From: Eubacteriaceae bacterium
Lineage (GTDB): Bacteria; Bacillota; Clostridia; Eubacteriales; Anaerofustaceae
Direction of reading: 5' to 3'
Assembly (NCBI GenBank): GCA_009782875.1
Contig: WRIE01000001.1
Span: forward strand, 62,001-126,000
Length of the DNA: 64,000 nt
Shown: in pieces, positions 45,907 through 55,393 of the stretch
How the letters are laid out: every line of letters begins with the position of its first letter
Numbering within the stretch: the first letter of the stretch is position 1
The notes under the pieces: generated by a model
Seen by the model: only the letters and a program-made list of their open reading frames with translations
Databases searched by the model: none
Told to the model about the DNA's origin: nothing
Program-made: the position numbers and the translations under genes

Positions 45907-47014
45907 CAAGAGATCTGGCATATATGTCCATATCCCCTTTTGCCAAAGCAAGTGCCCATACTGCGACTTTTCCTCCTTTGCGGGAAATAGCAGTTATGGG
46001 CTATATTTTGAAGCATTAAGCAAAGAGGTTGTGTCGCGTTCCACAAACAACCAAATATCGACAATCTATTTTGGGGGTGGCACCCCCAGTTTTGTTTCGA
46101 CAAATTTTATTGCCCAGGCAATAAAATCGATTAGAAATAATTTTAGCATCTCAAAAAATGTTGAAGCTACAATCGAAGGAAACCCAGACAGCTTGACTGC
46201 AGATAAGCTCGAAGCATATCGGGAACTTGGATTCAACCGAATAAGCATCGGAATGCAGTCAGCAATAGATAGCGAGCTTGAAGCAATCGGCAGGCTCCAT
46301 GCGTTCCGACACACTAAGGATAGTGTGGCTAATGCTAAAATTGCAGGTTTTGACAATATCAGCTTGGATTTGATGTTTGGATTGCCAGGCCAGAAATTAG
46401 AAACATGGGAACGGTCCCTTGAATCAGCAATTGCCCTTGAGCCTAAGCATATCTCGACATACTCGCTTACCTTGGATGAAGATAGCAGCTATTTGATAGA
46501 AAATAAAGAAAAGTTTCCAAATGAAGATACAGAACGGGAAATGTACCATATGGCATATAGGCTGCTTAGCGCCTCAAGATATGAGAGTTATGAGATATCC
46601 AACTTTTCCATAAGCGGTTTTGAATGCGCCCACAACCTCGATTGCTGGGATCTGCAGGAGTATTTGGGTTTTGGCATGGCTGCCCATTCTTTTGTTGGCA
46701 ACGCAAGGATAGCGAATACTAGCAATTTTAAAAGATACATTGCAAACGCTGGCACTAAAGAAGCGGTTGAGTTCATAGACAAGCTAAATAAAGAAGAGCT
46801 TATGTCAGATTATTGCATGTTGGCGCTACGGACAAGCAAAGGGATTTCCCTTATGCGTTTTGAGGAGCTGTTTGGTGTCAATTTGAATAGCGCATATCCA
46901 AATGTTCTGGACAAGCTTGGCAAAGATGGGCTGGTCAAAGCAAGTCCGTCATTTGTTTCCCTCACTAGAAAAGGGCTTGATTTTGCCAACATCGCAATGG
47001 GCGCCTTTATGTAG
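45899..47014 (+). CDS. hemW: Radical SAM protein HemW (heme chaperone, CPO-like)
   Basis: Radical SAM enzyme related to HemN, now considered a heme chaperone. The 371-residue protein starts [19 protein letters not shown]; the three cysteines (CxxxCxxC) hold the 4Fe-4S cluster. [30 protein letters not shown] and DLMFGLPGQ follow as in HemW, and the HemN-specific catalytic N-terminal residues are absent. It is coupled to lepA by overlapping ends. Confidence 0.93.
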   Translation: MIDKRSGIYVHIPFCQSKCPYCDFSSFAGNSSYGLYFEALSKEVVSRSTNNQISTIYFGGGTPSFVSTNFIAQAIKSIRNNFSISKNVEATIEGNPDSLTADKLEAYRELGFNRISIGMQSAIDSELEAIGRLHAFRHTKDSVANAKIAGFDNISLDLMFGLPGQKLETWERSLESAIALEPKHISTYSLTLDEDSSYLIENKEKFPNEDTEREMYHMAYRLLSASRYESYEISNFSISGFECAHNLDCWDLQEYLGFGMAAHSFVGNARIANTSNFKRYIANAGTKEAVEFIDKLNKEELMSDYCMLALRTSKGISLMRFEELFGVNLNSAYPNVLDKLGKDGLVKASPSFVSLTRKGLDFANIAMGAFM

Positions 47015-47424
47015 CGAGGCGGTTTTAAGCTTGTCTTTTTCAAATAGCCTCAGTCAGGGCTAAAATTATCATGTTTTCTAAATTGAGCCCATACCGGCTG
47101 GCAGCCGGCACAAACCAGATTTGAAAATGGGCAGTTTTTTTTGTACAATTTTTCCATCGGCGATTCTCACAGAGCATGGCGAGTCTCGCAGGGCGGCTTG
47201 TAAAAACTGGCACGCCCCATTTCTCAATGTGGAAAGCAAAGTTACTGCAGAGTGCATGGTAGACAATATTGAAGATTTTTAAATGTGAATTATATTGGCA
47301 AAAGGGCGCCATTTGGCAATGGTTTTTAAATTCTAGATGCAAAAAAAAAACAGTGCACAAATATCAATTGCACACTAAAACTGCTGTTATCTATTTTTCA
47401 GTATATTGCGAGTTGCTTCCCTTT
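47015..47424. other. Convergent spacer
   Basis: About 410 bp between hemW and the minus-strand DUF4097 gene. Short frames only. CCGGCTGGCAGCCGG at 47091-47105 is a small palindrome. I see no clear terminator. Confidence 0.35.
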
Positions 47425-48291
47425 TTACCACTTCATCAATATCAGATCCCCGCTGGCAGTCTTGACATTGATAGGGGTATTTCCGCTTAAATATACATAT
47501 TTGCCGGAATGCTCTTCAAGCTCGAATTCTTCACTGCAGTAAAACGATCCTTCTATAGAGTCAAAAAAAACTTCGAATCCCGTTTTATCCGGAATTTCCA
47601 TTTCAATATCGCCGCTCATAGTCTTAAAGTCCGCATTGGAAAACAACACTGGTGTATAATACTCAATTGAGCCTGTCCTAGACTCGACAATTGCAGAGGT
47701 GACAATGGAATTGATATATGTATCTCCAGAAGCAGTGTTTGTCCTTAATAGCTGGATGTATGATTCCCTAATGTCAATGTCCCCGCGCAATGAGTTGATG
47801 TAAGCGCTTTCAATGCTAGAGTCAAAGATGAATATATGTCCAGTCAAATTCGTCAGTTTTGCCTCAATGATGCTGGAAGCGCATAAGTAGATGTCTGCCT
47901 GGGTTTGCACCTCTAAAGAGTATTTTCGCCCTTCAGGCAGCATGACAACAATCTCGGTAAAAGGAGCATCTTTTGGGATATCAATATCAAGCTTATCCAA
48001 TTCGAAATTGACGCATCCACTAGTTGTTAGCGATGAGGGAGTTATTTCGAGTGTCCCGTATGGATTCTCGTAAATGACAACATTCACATTTCCCGCTGTG
48101 ATTTGTATGTATTCCATGCTTTGGGTTTCAGGGGCGCGTACTTCAGCATGGCCAGAGGACACAATGGACTTTGTAAAACCTATATTAGCCATTGCTCCAA
48201 TATTCAAGTTTTCTTTCGCATAGCACACAACTGATATTATTGAACAGAATGCGAACAATGTGGAGAAAGTCTTTTTAAACTTTGTAGCCAT
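47425..48291 (-). CDS. DUF4097-family secreted or membrane-anchored beta-repeat protein
   Basis: A 288-residue protein with an N-terminal hydrophobic segment (TLFAFCSIISVVCYA), a signal peptide or anchor, followed by repeated beta strands. The C-terminal part shows the DUF4097 pattern of short alternating strands with T-x-S-G-D turns (RTNTASGDTYINS, FKTMSGDIEMEIP, VKTASGDLILMKW). Such proteins form right-handed beta-helix-like adhesin domains of unknown function. A GGGAAG ribosome site is about 11 nt upstream on the minus strand. Monocistronic. Confidence 0.8.
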   Translation of the reverse strand: MATKFKKTFSTLFAFCSIISVVCYAKENLNIGAMANIGFTKSIVSSGHAEVRAPETQSMEYIQITAGNVNVVIYENPYGTLEITPSSLTTSGCVNFELDKLDIDIPKDAPFTEIVVMLPEGRKYSLEVQTQADIYLCASSIIEAKLTNLTGHIFIFDSSIESAYINSLRGDIDIRESYIQLLRTNTASGDTYINSIVTSAIVESRTGSIEYYTPVLFSNADFKTMSGDIEMEIPDKTGFEVFFDSIEGSFYCSEEFELEEHSGKYVYLSGNTPINVKTASGDLILMKW

Positions 48292-48680
48292 ATATTCATT
48301 TTACTTCCCATAGTCTGCCTAGGCAATGGAATGCTTATTTAATTAATCTTATTATAAGGATAATTGGATCATAAGTGCCGTGGAATATTTGCCAGATTGC
48401 GCAAATTTTAGCCTGTAACCCCAAGGTATCCGCCGACGTTGCTTTACAAGTTTGGGCAGCCTTAAAACTATCGGCAAGCATAATGTTGCCATTAACGGGA
48501 CTGCCAGCTGTTCGTGGCCTATAGGATTTCTGGCTTTTGATAACGTCACTGCAAAGAAACGGTTTGCCGCGGTGGAAGTCCGGCTGTTTTTCCCGTCAAG
48601 GCGCTCCCTGGTAGATTGTTGCCTCTATATGGTTTTCGTTGGGCATTGTTGCATAAGCTACAGGCGACTGTGCCCGGAGA
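48292..48680. other. Spacer without genes
   Basis: About 390 bp upstream of the DUF4097 gene and downstream of rpsR. No supported frame or RNA. Confidence 0.35.
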
Positions 48681-48720
48681 ATAATAAAAGCTGGTTGGCA
48701 ATATTATGCAAACCAGCTTT
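48681..48720 (-). terminator. Terminator of the rpsF-ssb-rpsR operon
   Basis: AAAGCTGGTT and AACCAGCTTT (10 bp, 14-nt loop). On the minus strand the stem runs into TTTTATTATT; on the plus strand into TTTTTTT, so it may act in both directions. Confidence 0.9.
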
Positions 48721-48732
48721 TTTTCAATCAAA

Positions 48733-48990
48733 CTATTCTGTTGTGTATGGAAGCAAAGCGATGTTTCTTGCAATTTTTACTGCATTGGTGACTTTCCTTT
48801 GGTGTTTGGCACAAGTGCCAGTGGCTCTTCTTGGCAAGATTTTGAAGCGTTCTGAAATATATTTTTTCAAAAGCTTCACGTCTTTATAGTCAATGCCTTC
48901 AAGCTTGTTCTCGCAGAAGTAGCATACTTTCTTTCTGCGTTTGTAGTTATCGCGGTTGTTGTACTCCCTTTCGGGCCTTTCATTAGCCAA
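48733..48990 (-). CDS. rpsR: 30S ribosomal protein S18
   Basis: Small-subunit protein of 85 residues with a basic N-terminus, [20 protein letters not shown], and [20 protein letters not shown]. The CxxC plus a third Cys mark the zinc-binding (C+) form of S18. It is the last gene of rpsF-ssb-rpsR. Its ribosome site AAAGGGGA lies about 15 nt before the ATG, somewhat far. Confidence 0.98.
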   Translation of the reverse strand: MANERPEREYNNRDNYKRRKKVCYFCENKLEGIDYKDVKLLKKYISERFKILPRRATGTCAKHQRKVTNAVKIARNIALLPYTTE

Positions 48991-49008
48991 GCTTGCGGTC
49001 CCCTTTCT

Positions 49009-49431
49009 CTAAAATGGAATTTCCATATCGTCGATCTCTTCGAAGCCATCCATCGGGACTCCAAAGCTATCGCTGTAATCATGTACAGGCGGAGCCTGCT
49101 GTTGTTGCTCTGATCTTGGTGTCAAGAAATTGACTTCATCTGCTACGATCTCTGTTACGTAACGCCTAACTCCATCATTGCCGTCATAACTGCGAGTCTC
49201 AATCCTGCCCCTCACAGACACGAGGTTGCCTTTATGCAAATACCTCGCGCACAAGTCTGCAGTCCCTCTCCAAGTCTTGATCAGCAAGAAATCTGTCTCT
49301 CTCTCGCCATTCCTGTTCTTGTAAGACCGGTCTACTGCCATTGTGAACGTAGTCATTGAAATTCCGTTTGCTGTTGGCCGTAACTCAGGATCCTTCGTAA
49401 GGCGCCCTTCTAAAATTGCTACATTAAGCAT
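49009..49431 (-). CDS. ssb: Single-stranded DNA-binding protein
   Basis: OB-fold protein protecting single-stranded DNA; 140 residues. The N-terminus MLNVAILEGRLTKDPELR, TMAVDRSYKNRNGERETDFL and GNLVSVRGRIETRSYD are typical. A disordered Gln/Pro linker ends in the acidic interaction tip DDMEIPF. It sits between rpsF and rpsR, the canonical bacterial arrangement. Confidence 0.98.
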   Translation of the reverse strand: MLNVAILEGRLTKDPELRPTANGISMTTFTMAVDRSYKNRNGERETDFLLIKTWRGTADLCARYLHKGNLVSVRGRIETRSYDGNDGVRRYVTEIVADEVNFLTPRSEQQQQAPPVHDYSDSFGVPMDGFEEIDDMEIPF

Positions 49432-49449
49432 TGAAATCTAACCCTCCAT

Positions 49450-49731
49450 TTACAATTTGATGACTATGCCACGCAGGATATTTTCTGTGATCCTGTAAAT
49501 GTGGTAGAGCTCATCGAGAGCCTGATTACCCGCTTCAAACTTCACAAGAGTGAAATAGCCGTCACGGTTCTTTTCGATTTCATAAGCAAGCTTCCTTTTG
49601 CCCCATTCCTCTACTTCGCCTATCTCTCCGCCATTGGTTACGATAAGCTCCTTGATCCTGTCGGCGACTTCTGTTGATGCCTCCGGTGTCAGATCGGGAT
49701 GGGTAATAAAAAGCGTCTCATATGATGCCAT
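49450..49731 (-). CDS. rpsF: 30S ribosomal protein S6
   Basis: Small-subunit protein that pairs with S18; 93 residues beginning ASYETLFITHPDL and containing GKRKLAYEIEKNRDGYFTLVKF. The ATG at 49731 is chosen because AAGGAGG lies 7-8 nt before it; a longer frame to 49782 reads through the ribosome site. First gene of the operon. I did not identify its promoter. Confidence 0.98.
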   Translation of the reverse strand: MASYETLFITHPDLTPEASTEVADRIKELIVTNGGEIGEVEEWGKRKLAYEIEKNRDGYFTLVKFEAGNQALDELYHIYRITENILRGIVIKL

Positions 49732-49985
49732 GTGTTTCACCTCCTTCTGGACTAGTGGGGGATTGCTCCCCAAGGATTGCATGGATTAAATACAAGCCAT
49801 ATGGCAAATAGTATAGCATATCCCGACCGTGTATGCAAATTCTATCGCTCGTTTGTTAAGTTTAGCCGATTGCTGCCCTCTACTTTGTTTATACTCTGTA
49901 TTGCCCCGCCATGCTCTTTTATCTTGCTGCCAACTATTCATTTTTTCGTAGAATAGAGCTAATAAGCGCCTCTTCTCTATGCTAG

Positions 49986-50016
49986 AAAAAAACAGAGGCG
50001 CTTTTTTAGCGCCTCC
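49986..50016 (-). terminator. Terminator of the coiled-coil protein gene
   Basis: On the minus strand GAGGCGC, a 7-nt A-rich loop and GCGCCTC are followed by TGTTTTTTT. It begins 24 bp past the stop codon of the large gene. Confidence 0.92.
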
Positions 50017-50039
50017 GTATGCTCCGTATGCTTGGTTGC

Positions 50040-53000
50040 TTAAATATCATCCAGCAGGGCTGACAAGCTGTCAAGCTCGTCTACAGTGATCGGTATGTTT
50101 TCCTGCTGCAGTTTTGAGAAATCCGATTCTGCTGCGGGTTTTGCCTCTGCAGTCCCCTCGTTCTTATCGGGCTCTTTTGGCACTGTCTCTGTTGGTATAG
50201 AGAACTTTGATACTGCCTTTGATTGCTCATTCCTTGAGGATTTTAATAGTGGCAGTTGCCCAGTTCCTTCACCGAAAATGTCAGGCTTTATCCTCAGCCT
50301 CTCAAATGGCTCTCTAGAGCTTCCCGTTGAAGGAGGCAATGGAGTAGCTGGTGGAGCGGACTGCTGAACCGGAGGGGCTGAATACTGCGGGTTGATCCTA
50401 ATGGGTTGCATCGAGCGTTCTGTGAACTGCTCTGGCACAACGTTTTGCACTATGCCTTGGCGGCCAAGTTCTTGGCCAAGGGGAATTTGAGGCGAGCGGG
50501 ATGTCCCGAATCCGAAAATCGGCTGTTGCCTTTGCTCTTGCCTTGATGGCACATCCTCTTGTGCTGGCCCGGCAGCAGCTGGCATTTCTGTTTCGCTGTC
50601 TGCTTCGCCCTTGTCTTTGACAGTGGTATCACGTTGCAGTTGTTCTTCTTCTTCCTTTATTCGAAGCAGCTCTTGTTGCTGGCGCAGCATTTCTTGTTGC
50701 TTCTCGATTTCTTCTTGGGCTCTTCTCTGGGCTTCTTTAAGCTGTTTGAGCTCTTTTTGCCGCTGGTCCTCCTCGCGTTTCTTTTGTTCCTCAAGCTCTT
50801 GGGCTTTGGCTAGCGCCTGGGCCTTGGCAAGTTCTGCTTGGTGCTGAGATTCGAGCTCTTTCTTAAGGTCAGCTATGCGTTGCTCTTCTTGCTTTCGAAG
50901 CTGGTCTGCTTGTTTTTCAAGCTCCGCTTTGCGTTCGATTTCTCTGGATTTTTGGATTTCCAACGCTTCGGCTCTCTGGCGCTCGGCTTCCTGTTGCTCT
51001 TGCTCGAGTTTTTGGCGCCTCTCATACTCAGCTTTCATGTCAAGCTCTGCTTTGCGCTGGGCTTCTTTGAGCCTTGCGATTTCTTGTTGCTGGGCTTCAA
51101 GCTCTTCTTGTTGTTTTTGAAGCATTTGCTGCTGGAGCTCGTTTTTCCTGCGAATCTCTTCGGCAGCTGCCGCTTCCTTTTGCTTCTCTATCTCAAGCGC
51201 ACGTAGACGTTCTTGTTCTGCCCTGCGTTCTTTTTCGGCTACTTTCCGTGCCTCTTCCTGGGCTTTTACTTGGGCGCGCTGTTCTTCAGCTATTCTTTCT
51301 TTCTCTTCCTCCAGTTGCAGTTTCTCTTCAGCCAATTTCTGCTTTTCGATCTCTGCAAGCCTTTGTTTCTCAAGCTCTGCTTGCCTTTGCCTCTCAAGCT
51401 CTGCTTTCTGCCTTTCAAGCTCTGCAATCCTCTGGCGCTCAAGCTCTTCTTTCTGCTTTTCGAGTTCTGCAAGCCTTCGCCTTTCAAGCTCCGCTTCTTT
51501 TGCAAGCTCGGCAAGCCTCTGCTTCTCAGCCTCTGCTTCTTTTGCGAGCTCAGCAAGCCTCTGCTTCTCAGCCTCTGCTTCTTTCTCTTTTACCAAGCGT
51601 TCTTGTTCTGCTTTTGCGCGTTCGATCTGCCTTTGCTCTTCGGCTTCTTTGGCAAGGCGCTCTTGCTCTGCACGGGCTTCTTCAATGCGGCGTTTTTCCT
51701 CAGCCTCCCGGGCAACGCGTTCCTTCTCTTTTTGGGCTTCTTCGATTCGCCGCTTTTCTTCAGCTTCTTTGGCAAGGCGTTCTTGTTCTGCCCGTGCTTC
51801 TTGGAGCTTCCTATGTTCTTCTGCCAAGCGTTCTTTCTCAAGCTCGAGTTTCTTTAGTTCCTCAGCTTCTTTGGCAAGGCGCGCTTGCAACTCGAGGAGC
51901 CTTTGTTCTTCAGCCAGCCTCGCTTGCTCTTCAGCCATCCGGTGTTCCTCAGCCAGCCTTGCTTGCTCTTCGGCAATCCGCTGCTCTTCAGCCAGCCTTG
52001 CTTGCTCTTCGGCAATCCGCTGCTCTTCAGCCAGCCTCGCTTCCTCTTCAGCCAATTGCTGCTCCATAGCTATGCGTTGTTCTTCAGCAAGCTTTTCTTG
52101 CTCCTCGGCTATCCGCTGCTCTTCAGCTTTCTGCTCTTGTTCGGCAATCCTTTGCTTGTTTGAAAGTTGTTGATTCTCCTCACCCAGCTGCTTTTGTTCT
52201 CCAGCTTCCAATCCAAGGAGCTCGGATTCTGTTTTTCTCTTAAGCTCTTGGGCATCGTTGGCCAGTTTTTCCCTTGCAGAAAGGCGGTCGTCTTTAGGTT
52301 GCTGTGGTTGCCCCATGGCAAATGGCGCGCTTGGGGCAGGCTGCTCTTGGTTTGTCGCAAACACCGGCTTGGCGTTTTGTTGAGGTATAGGGCCTGTTTC
52401 AAATTGCTGCTCATGCTGTTTTAGCTGCGCTATGGGCAGCGGCAATGTGTTTTTCTTCAATTCTTCCATTTGCTGTTGGTTGTTGGTTGCTTCAAATGAG
52501 CCGATCCCCACAGCTTGGCGTTGGGCAGGCGCTTCCTCAGTTGCTGTGCTGCCCTCATCCGGACCTACAAACGCTATGCTTGACTGGCTCATTGGACGTG
52601 CAGGCATAGGCGGTTTTGCCTGGCTGAGATTGTCAATTAGTTCTATGGTCCTGCTCAAGTCTCGAGCCAGGTCATTGTGGACAATGGTGTCGGACATTTC
52701 AAATTCTGGTTTTTGGTTCTTTTGAGGCATATCTGGAATGCCAAACTCTGGCTTCGCGTTGCTTGGCTGTTGTGAGCTGGCAGCAGGTTCTGTAGTGAGC
52801 ACTTTTTCCTTTTGTTCGAATTCCGCCATTTTTTCGAAGAGTATTTGTTCCCTCTCCTCAAGAAGTTTCGAGCGGCTGTTAAGGGCAGTATATAGATTTC
52901 TGACATCTTCCAGTATCGTGTCCAAGATTTCCTGGCGCTCCATGCTTTGGGTAGCATCGTAATTGTCTAGCGGCGCTGCCCCACCCCCGTCTTCAAGCGC

Positions 53001-54641
53001 GCCGATCATTTCAAGCTCGCTTTTCTCCCTTGAAATCCTGTCTTGCAACTCTTCTTCTGCCCGTTGCTGTTCCAACGAAGCAATTCTGGACTCTTTTTCC
53101 TCAAGGGCTCCGAGGAGCATATTTAAACTTTCTTCACGGTCTTTTCTTGCGTCTACAAGCTCGTTTTGGAGAGAGATCTGGATAGACTCGTATCTCATTC
53201 GCTCTTGCTCTTGGTCCAGCTCTTTGTTTTGCAAAAGCTCCCTGGTTTTCTTAAGCTCCTCTTCGATTTCTAACCGAAGGCGCATTTCTTTGAAGTGTTC
53301 GGTGTCCATCAGTGTCTCGTTCTCATGCTCAAGGGGGGCTGCCGAAGTTCCGAAACCTGCTTCTGAGAAAAACCCTTCCTCTTCCTGGTTGTCTTCAACA
53401 ACAAGCGCTTCTTCTTGGATAGCCGGTTGTGCCGGCTTTCTTGTGAAGCGCAGCCTTGAGGATTCTTCATCTTCCTTAAGCGCTTCGCCGAACGGTTTTT
53501 GGCTGTTTTGGCGCCCGAAGCCGAAGCTTGGCTCGATCTCATCCTCTTGCTTGGGCAATGGCCCGGTTTCGGTGTCTGACAACCCAAAAGGCTCGCTGTC
53601 GCCAAATTCCGTATTTATATCGCTACTCTCCGGCTCCATCTCCATATCCAAGATGCTCTCCTGCGAATGCTCAATGAAAGCTACAGATGTTGCGGCAGCA
53701 TTTGGAGCAGGATGGATCGGGAAATGGAAAGGCGAATGTGATTCGCTGGATTGGGTAATTGTCGGAGGCATAGGCGTAGGTATTGTGTTTGTGCCGGCAT
53801 TTGCCGTTTGGAAAGGATTAATCCTCTCATCACCCGCCGGGTATTCCACAGATTGCTCTATCCTGTTTTGTGATGGCCTGCGGAAAAACCTTTGGGCTTG
53901 CTCCTTTTGGGAAGGCTCTTCAACCGGCGCCTGGACTATTTCTTCTATAGGCATCGGAGGCATCGGGATAGGTGTTATCTCCGCTGTATCGTCCAAATCG
54001 ATATCTTCGAGGAATTGCTCCTCGAACATAAAGGGCGTTTCTTCCGGCTCCAAGTCATCGACATTTGGCGACAATTGGGCGATGGCTGCTGTGTTGGAAA
54101 TCGTCTCAGTCATTGCAGCGGTATCCTCAATGCGCTTTTTCAAAGGTATGCTGTCATACACTGTGTTGAAGATAGAATCTTGGTCATCGTACTCGTCAAG
54201 ATCCTCATCCTCAAAGTCCATATCCCCGTAGGCATTTTCGTAATCCTCAGCCCCAAGCCCCCGCACCAAAAATCTAATGACAACTGTGAAGAAAGCCTCA
54301 ATAACGAATATTATTATAAAGAACGAATAATTTGACAGGATATTGACATCGTAAACAAAACTTGCGACGAATGCGGCAATGATATTTGCAAACGCCACAC
54401 CTGCCGCATCTAGGAGCAGATTGCGGTAGACATCTGTGCTGTACATCAAAAATCCAGTAAATACAACAAGCTTGATTCCAATAATAATAAGAAGAGTCGG
54501 CGGTTTGGCAAGCACACTCAACGCTTCGGCAATATTCAGCTTGAATATAGAGGTCACTACAAAGAACGCGGCAGCGTTAGACAAATACACTATAGCGACA
54601 TCAGCCGCAAACAGAGCTGCTATCTTGGCAATCTTCTTCAT
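50040..54641 (-). CDS. Giant membrane-anchored coiled-coil protein with CapD/FlaA1-like N-terminal membrane domain
   Basis: 1533 residues. Residues 1-130 hold four membrane helices and read like the N-terminal membrane part of CapD/FlaA1-type sugar dehydratases (STDVYRNLLLDAAGVAF, VIEAFFTVVIRFLVRGLG), but no Rossmann enzyme domain follows. Instead come an acidic stretch (about 130-155), a Pro/Phe-rich disordered region to about 440, a first coiled coil (about 440-570), a second linker, and a Glu/Gln/Ala/Arg-rich helix from about 790 to 1370 built from EEQRIAEEQARLA-type heptads. A disordered tail ends LDSLSALLDDI. A role as an envelope or cytoskeleton-like scaffold is inference. The start at ATG 54641 lies behind an SD-hairpin element. 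Confidence 0.8.
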   Translation of the reverse strand: MKKIAKIAALFAADVAIVYLSNAAAFFVVTSIFKLNIAEALSVLAKPPTLLIIIGIKLVVFTGFLMYSTDVYRNLLLDAAGVAFANIIAAFVASFVYDVNILSNYSFFIIIFVIEAFFTVVIRFLVRGLGAEDYENAYGDMDFEDEDLDEYDDQDSIFNTVYDSIPLKKRIEDTAAMTETISNTAAIAQLSPNVDDLEPEETPFMFEEQFLEDIDLDDTAEITPIPMPPMPIEEIVQAPVEEPSQKEQAQRFFRRPSQNRIEQSVEYPAGDERINPFQTANAGTNTIPTPMPPTITQSSESHSPFHFPIHPAPNAAATSVAFIEHSQESILDMEMEPESSDINTEFGDSEPFGLSDTETGPLPKQEDEIEPSFGFGRQNSQKPFGEALKEDEESSRLRFTRKPAQPAIQEEALVVEDNQEEEGFFSEAGFGTSAAPLEHENETLMDTEHFKEMRLRLEIEEELKKTRELLQNKELDQEQERMRYESIQISLQNELVDARKDREESLNMLLGALEEKESRIASLEQQRAEEELQDRISREKSELEMIGALEDGGGAAPLDNYDATQSMERQEILDTILEDVRNLYTALNSRSKLLEEREQILFEKMAEFEQKEKVLTTEPAASSQQPSNAKPEFGIPDMPQKNQKPEFEMSDTIVHNDLARDLSRTIELIDNLSQAKPPMPARPMSQSSIAFVGPDEGSTATEEAPAQRQAVGIGSFEATNNQQQMEELKKNTLPLPIAQLKQHEQQFETGPIPQQNAKPVFATNQEQPAPSAPFAMGQPQQPKDDRLSAREKLANDAQELKRKTESELLGLEAGEQKQLGEENQQLSNKQRIAEQEQKAEEQRIAEEQEKLAEEQRIAMEQQLAEEEARLAEEQRIAEEQARLAEEQRIAEEQARLAEEHRMAEEQARLAEEQRLLELQARLAKEAEELKKLELEKERLAEEHRKLQEARAEQERLAKEAEEKRRIEEAQKEKERVAREAEEKRRIEEARAEQERLAKEAEEQRQIERAKAEQERLVKEKEAEAEKQRLAELAKEAEAEKQRLAELAKEAELERRRLAELEKQKEELERQRIAELERQKAELERQRQAELEKQRLAEIEKQKLAEEKLQLEEEKERIAEEQRAQVKAQEEARKVAEKERRAEQERLRALEIEKQKEAAAAEEIRRKNELQQQMLQKQQEELEAQQQEIARLKEAQRKAELDMKAEYERRQKLEQEQQEAERQRAEALEIQKSREIERKAELEKQADQLRKQEEQRIADLKKELESQHQAELAKAQALAKAQELEEQKKREEDQRQKELKQLKEAQRRAQEEIEKQQEMLRQQQELLRIKEEEEQLQRDTTVKDKGEADSETEMPAAAGPAQEDVPSRQEQRQQPIFGFGTSRSPQIPLGQELGRQGIVQNVVPEQFTERSMQPIRINPQYSAPPVQQSAPPATPLPPSTGSSREPFERLRIKPDIFGEGTGQLPLLKSSRNEQSKAVSKFSIPTETVPKEPDKNEGTAEAKPAAESDFSKLQQENIPITVDELDSLSALLDDI
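51911..52066 (-). repeat. 39-bp tandem repeat inside the coiled-coil gene
   Basis: Four consecutive 39-bp units (51911, 51950, 51989 and 52028) each encode 13 residues of the type RIAEEQARLAEEQ. Units 2 and 3 are identical at DNA level, units 1 and 4 diverged. Thirteen residues is not a multiple of seven, so each copy shifts the heptad phase. Copy number could vary between strains. Confidence 0.85.
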
Positions 54642-54706
54642 TAAATCATGGCGCAGAGCGCCCCCCGCATCAAGAGGACTGGCGGGAGGAGCGCGCCCTC
54701 CTTTTT
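54642..54706 (-). promoter_or_regulatory. Shine-Dalgarno/hairpin/AUG initiation element (coiled-coil gene)
   Basis: On the minus strand AAAAAGGAGG (54706-54697) runs directly into a hairpin. Outer arms are GGCGC (54697-54693) with GCGCC (54654-54650); the inner stem is CCTCCCGC (54689-54682) with GCGGGGGG (54668-54661), 8 bp with one G-U. ATGATTTA then leads to ATG 54641. Looped out, the spacing is 8 nt; linearly it is about 55 nt. An in-frame reading through the hairpin from 54746 is open, so an extended protein cannot be fully excluded. Confidence 0.65.
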
Positions 54707-54746
54707 CTGAGAAAATTGTGGGATAATGTTTGTGATAAACCGCCAC

Positions 54747-55377
54747 CCACTGGCGTAAAATTCACATGCAAATTGTTATCCTGAGACCGAAACGTGCAGA
54801 ACTTGTTTCAACTTGGAAACTATTTGCTAAAACATGAATGTAAATACAATCTCGCTGCATCAAATTTTGAAAAACAGATCAGTGCCCATCTCAGTACAAT
54901 AGCAATATTTATTGGATTTATGTACTGTATAACGGTATAACGGCATTGTTATTATCTTGCAGCAATAGATATTTATTCTTAATACAATAAATCGTTTTTT
55001 GTTGATAATTTGTGTTTCATTCGATGCTCAATTATAGCATATAATGAATTGCTAGCAAATTAATATTTTTCAAATTAAAAGCAATGTAGTTTTAATACAG
55101 AAATATGAGGGCTAAATAATTAAAAACCTAGTGTTTGTCTAATATCAAGCTAATTTGTGAAAGAATGCAATTGTTTGGATATGTAGGCTGGTTATTGTGT
55201 TTTTGTGGGGATAAAACTAAATAATTTCTTGCAGATCAAAAGGATAGGAATAATTGTGGTCTTTTTGTCCTAATGAATGTATAATGTTTAGGTTAAAAAA
55301 ACTAGCTAATAATAATAATTGCCTACAGATCCAATCCATTCTTTTCAAAAATGCTATTAATGTCAAATTACTCAAAT
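54747..55377. other. AT-rich divergent spacer before glmU
   Basis: About 630 bp, clearly more AT-rich than its surroundings, without a supported gene. It must hold the promoters of the coiled-coil gene (minus) and glmU (plus). TATAATG at about 55280 preceded by AATG is a candidate -10 for glmU. Confidence 0.4.
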
Positions 55378-55393
55378 GGAGGTCCTAGCCGGA

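Noticed and set aside
50559-54231. Long plus-strand open frames (up to 422 codons) opposite the coiled-coil gene
   Set aside because: They are antisense shadows: Ser/Leu-rich translations of Glu/Gln/Ala codons, without ribosome sites, and interrupted by overlapping frames.
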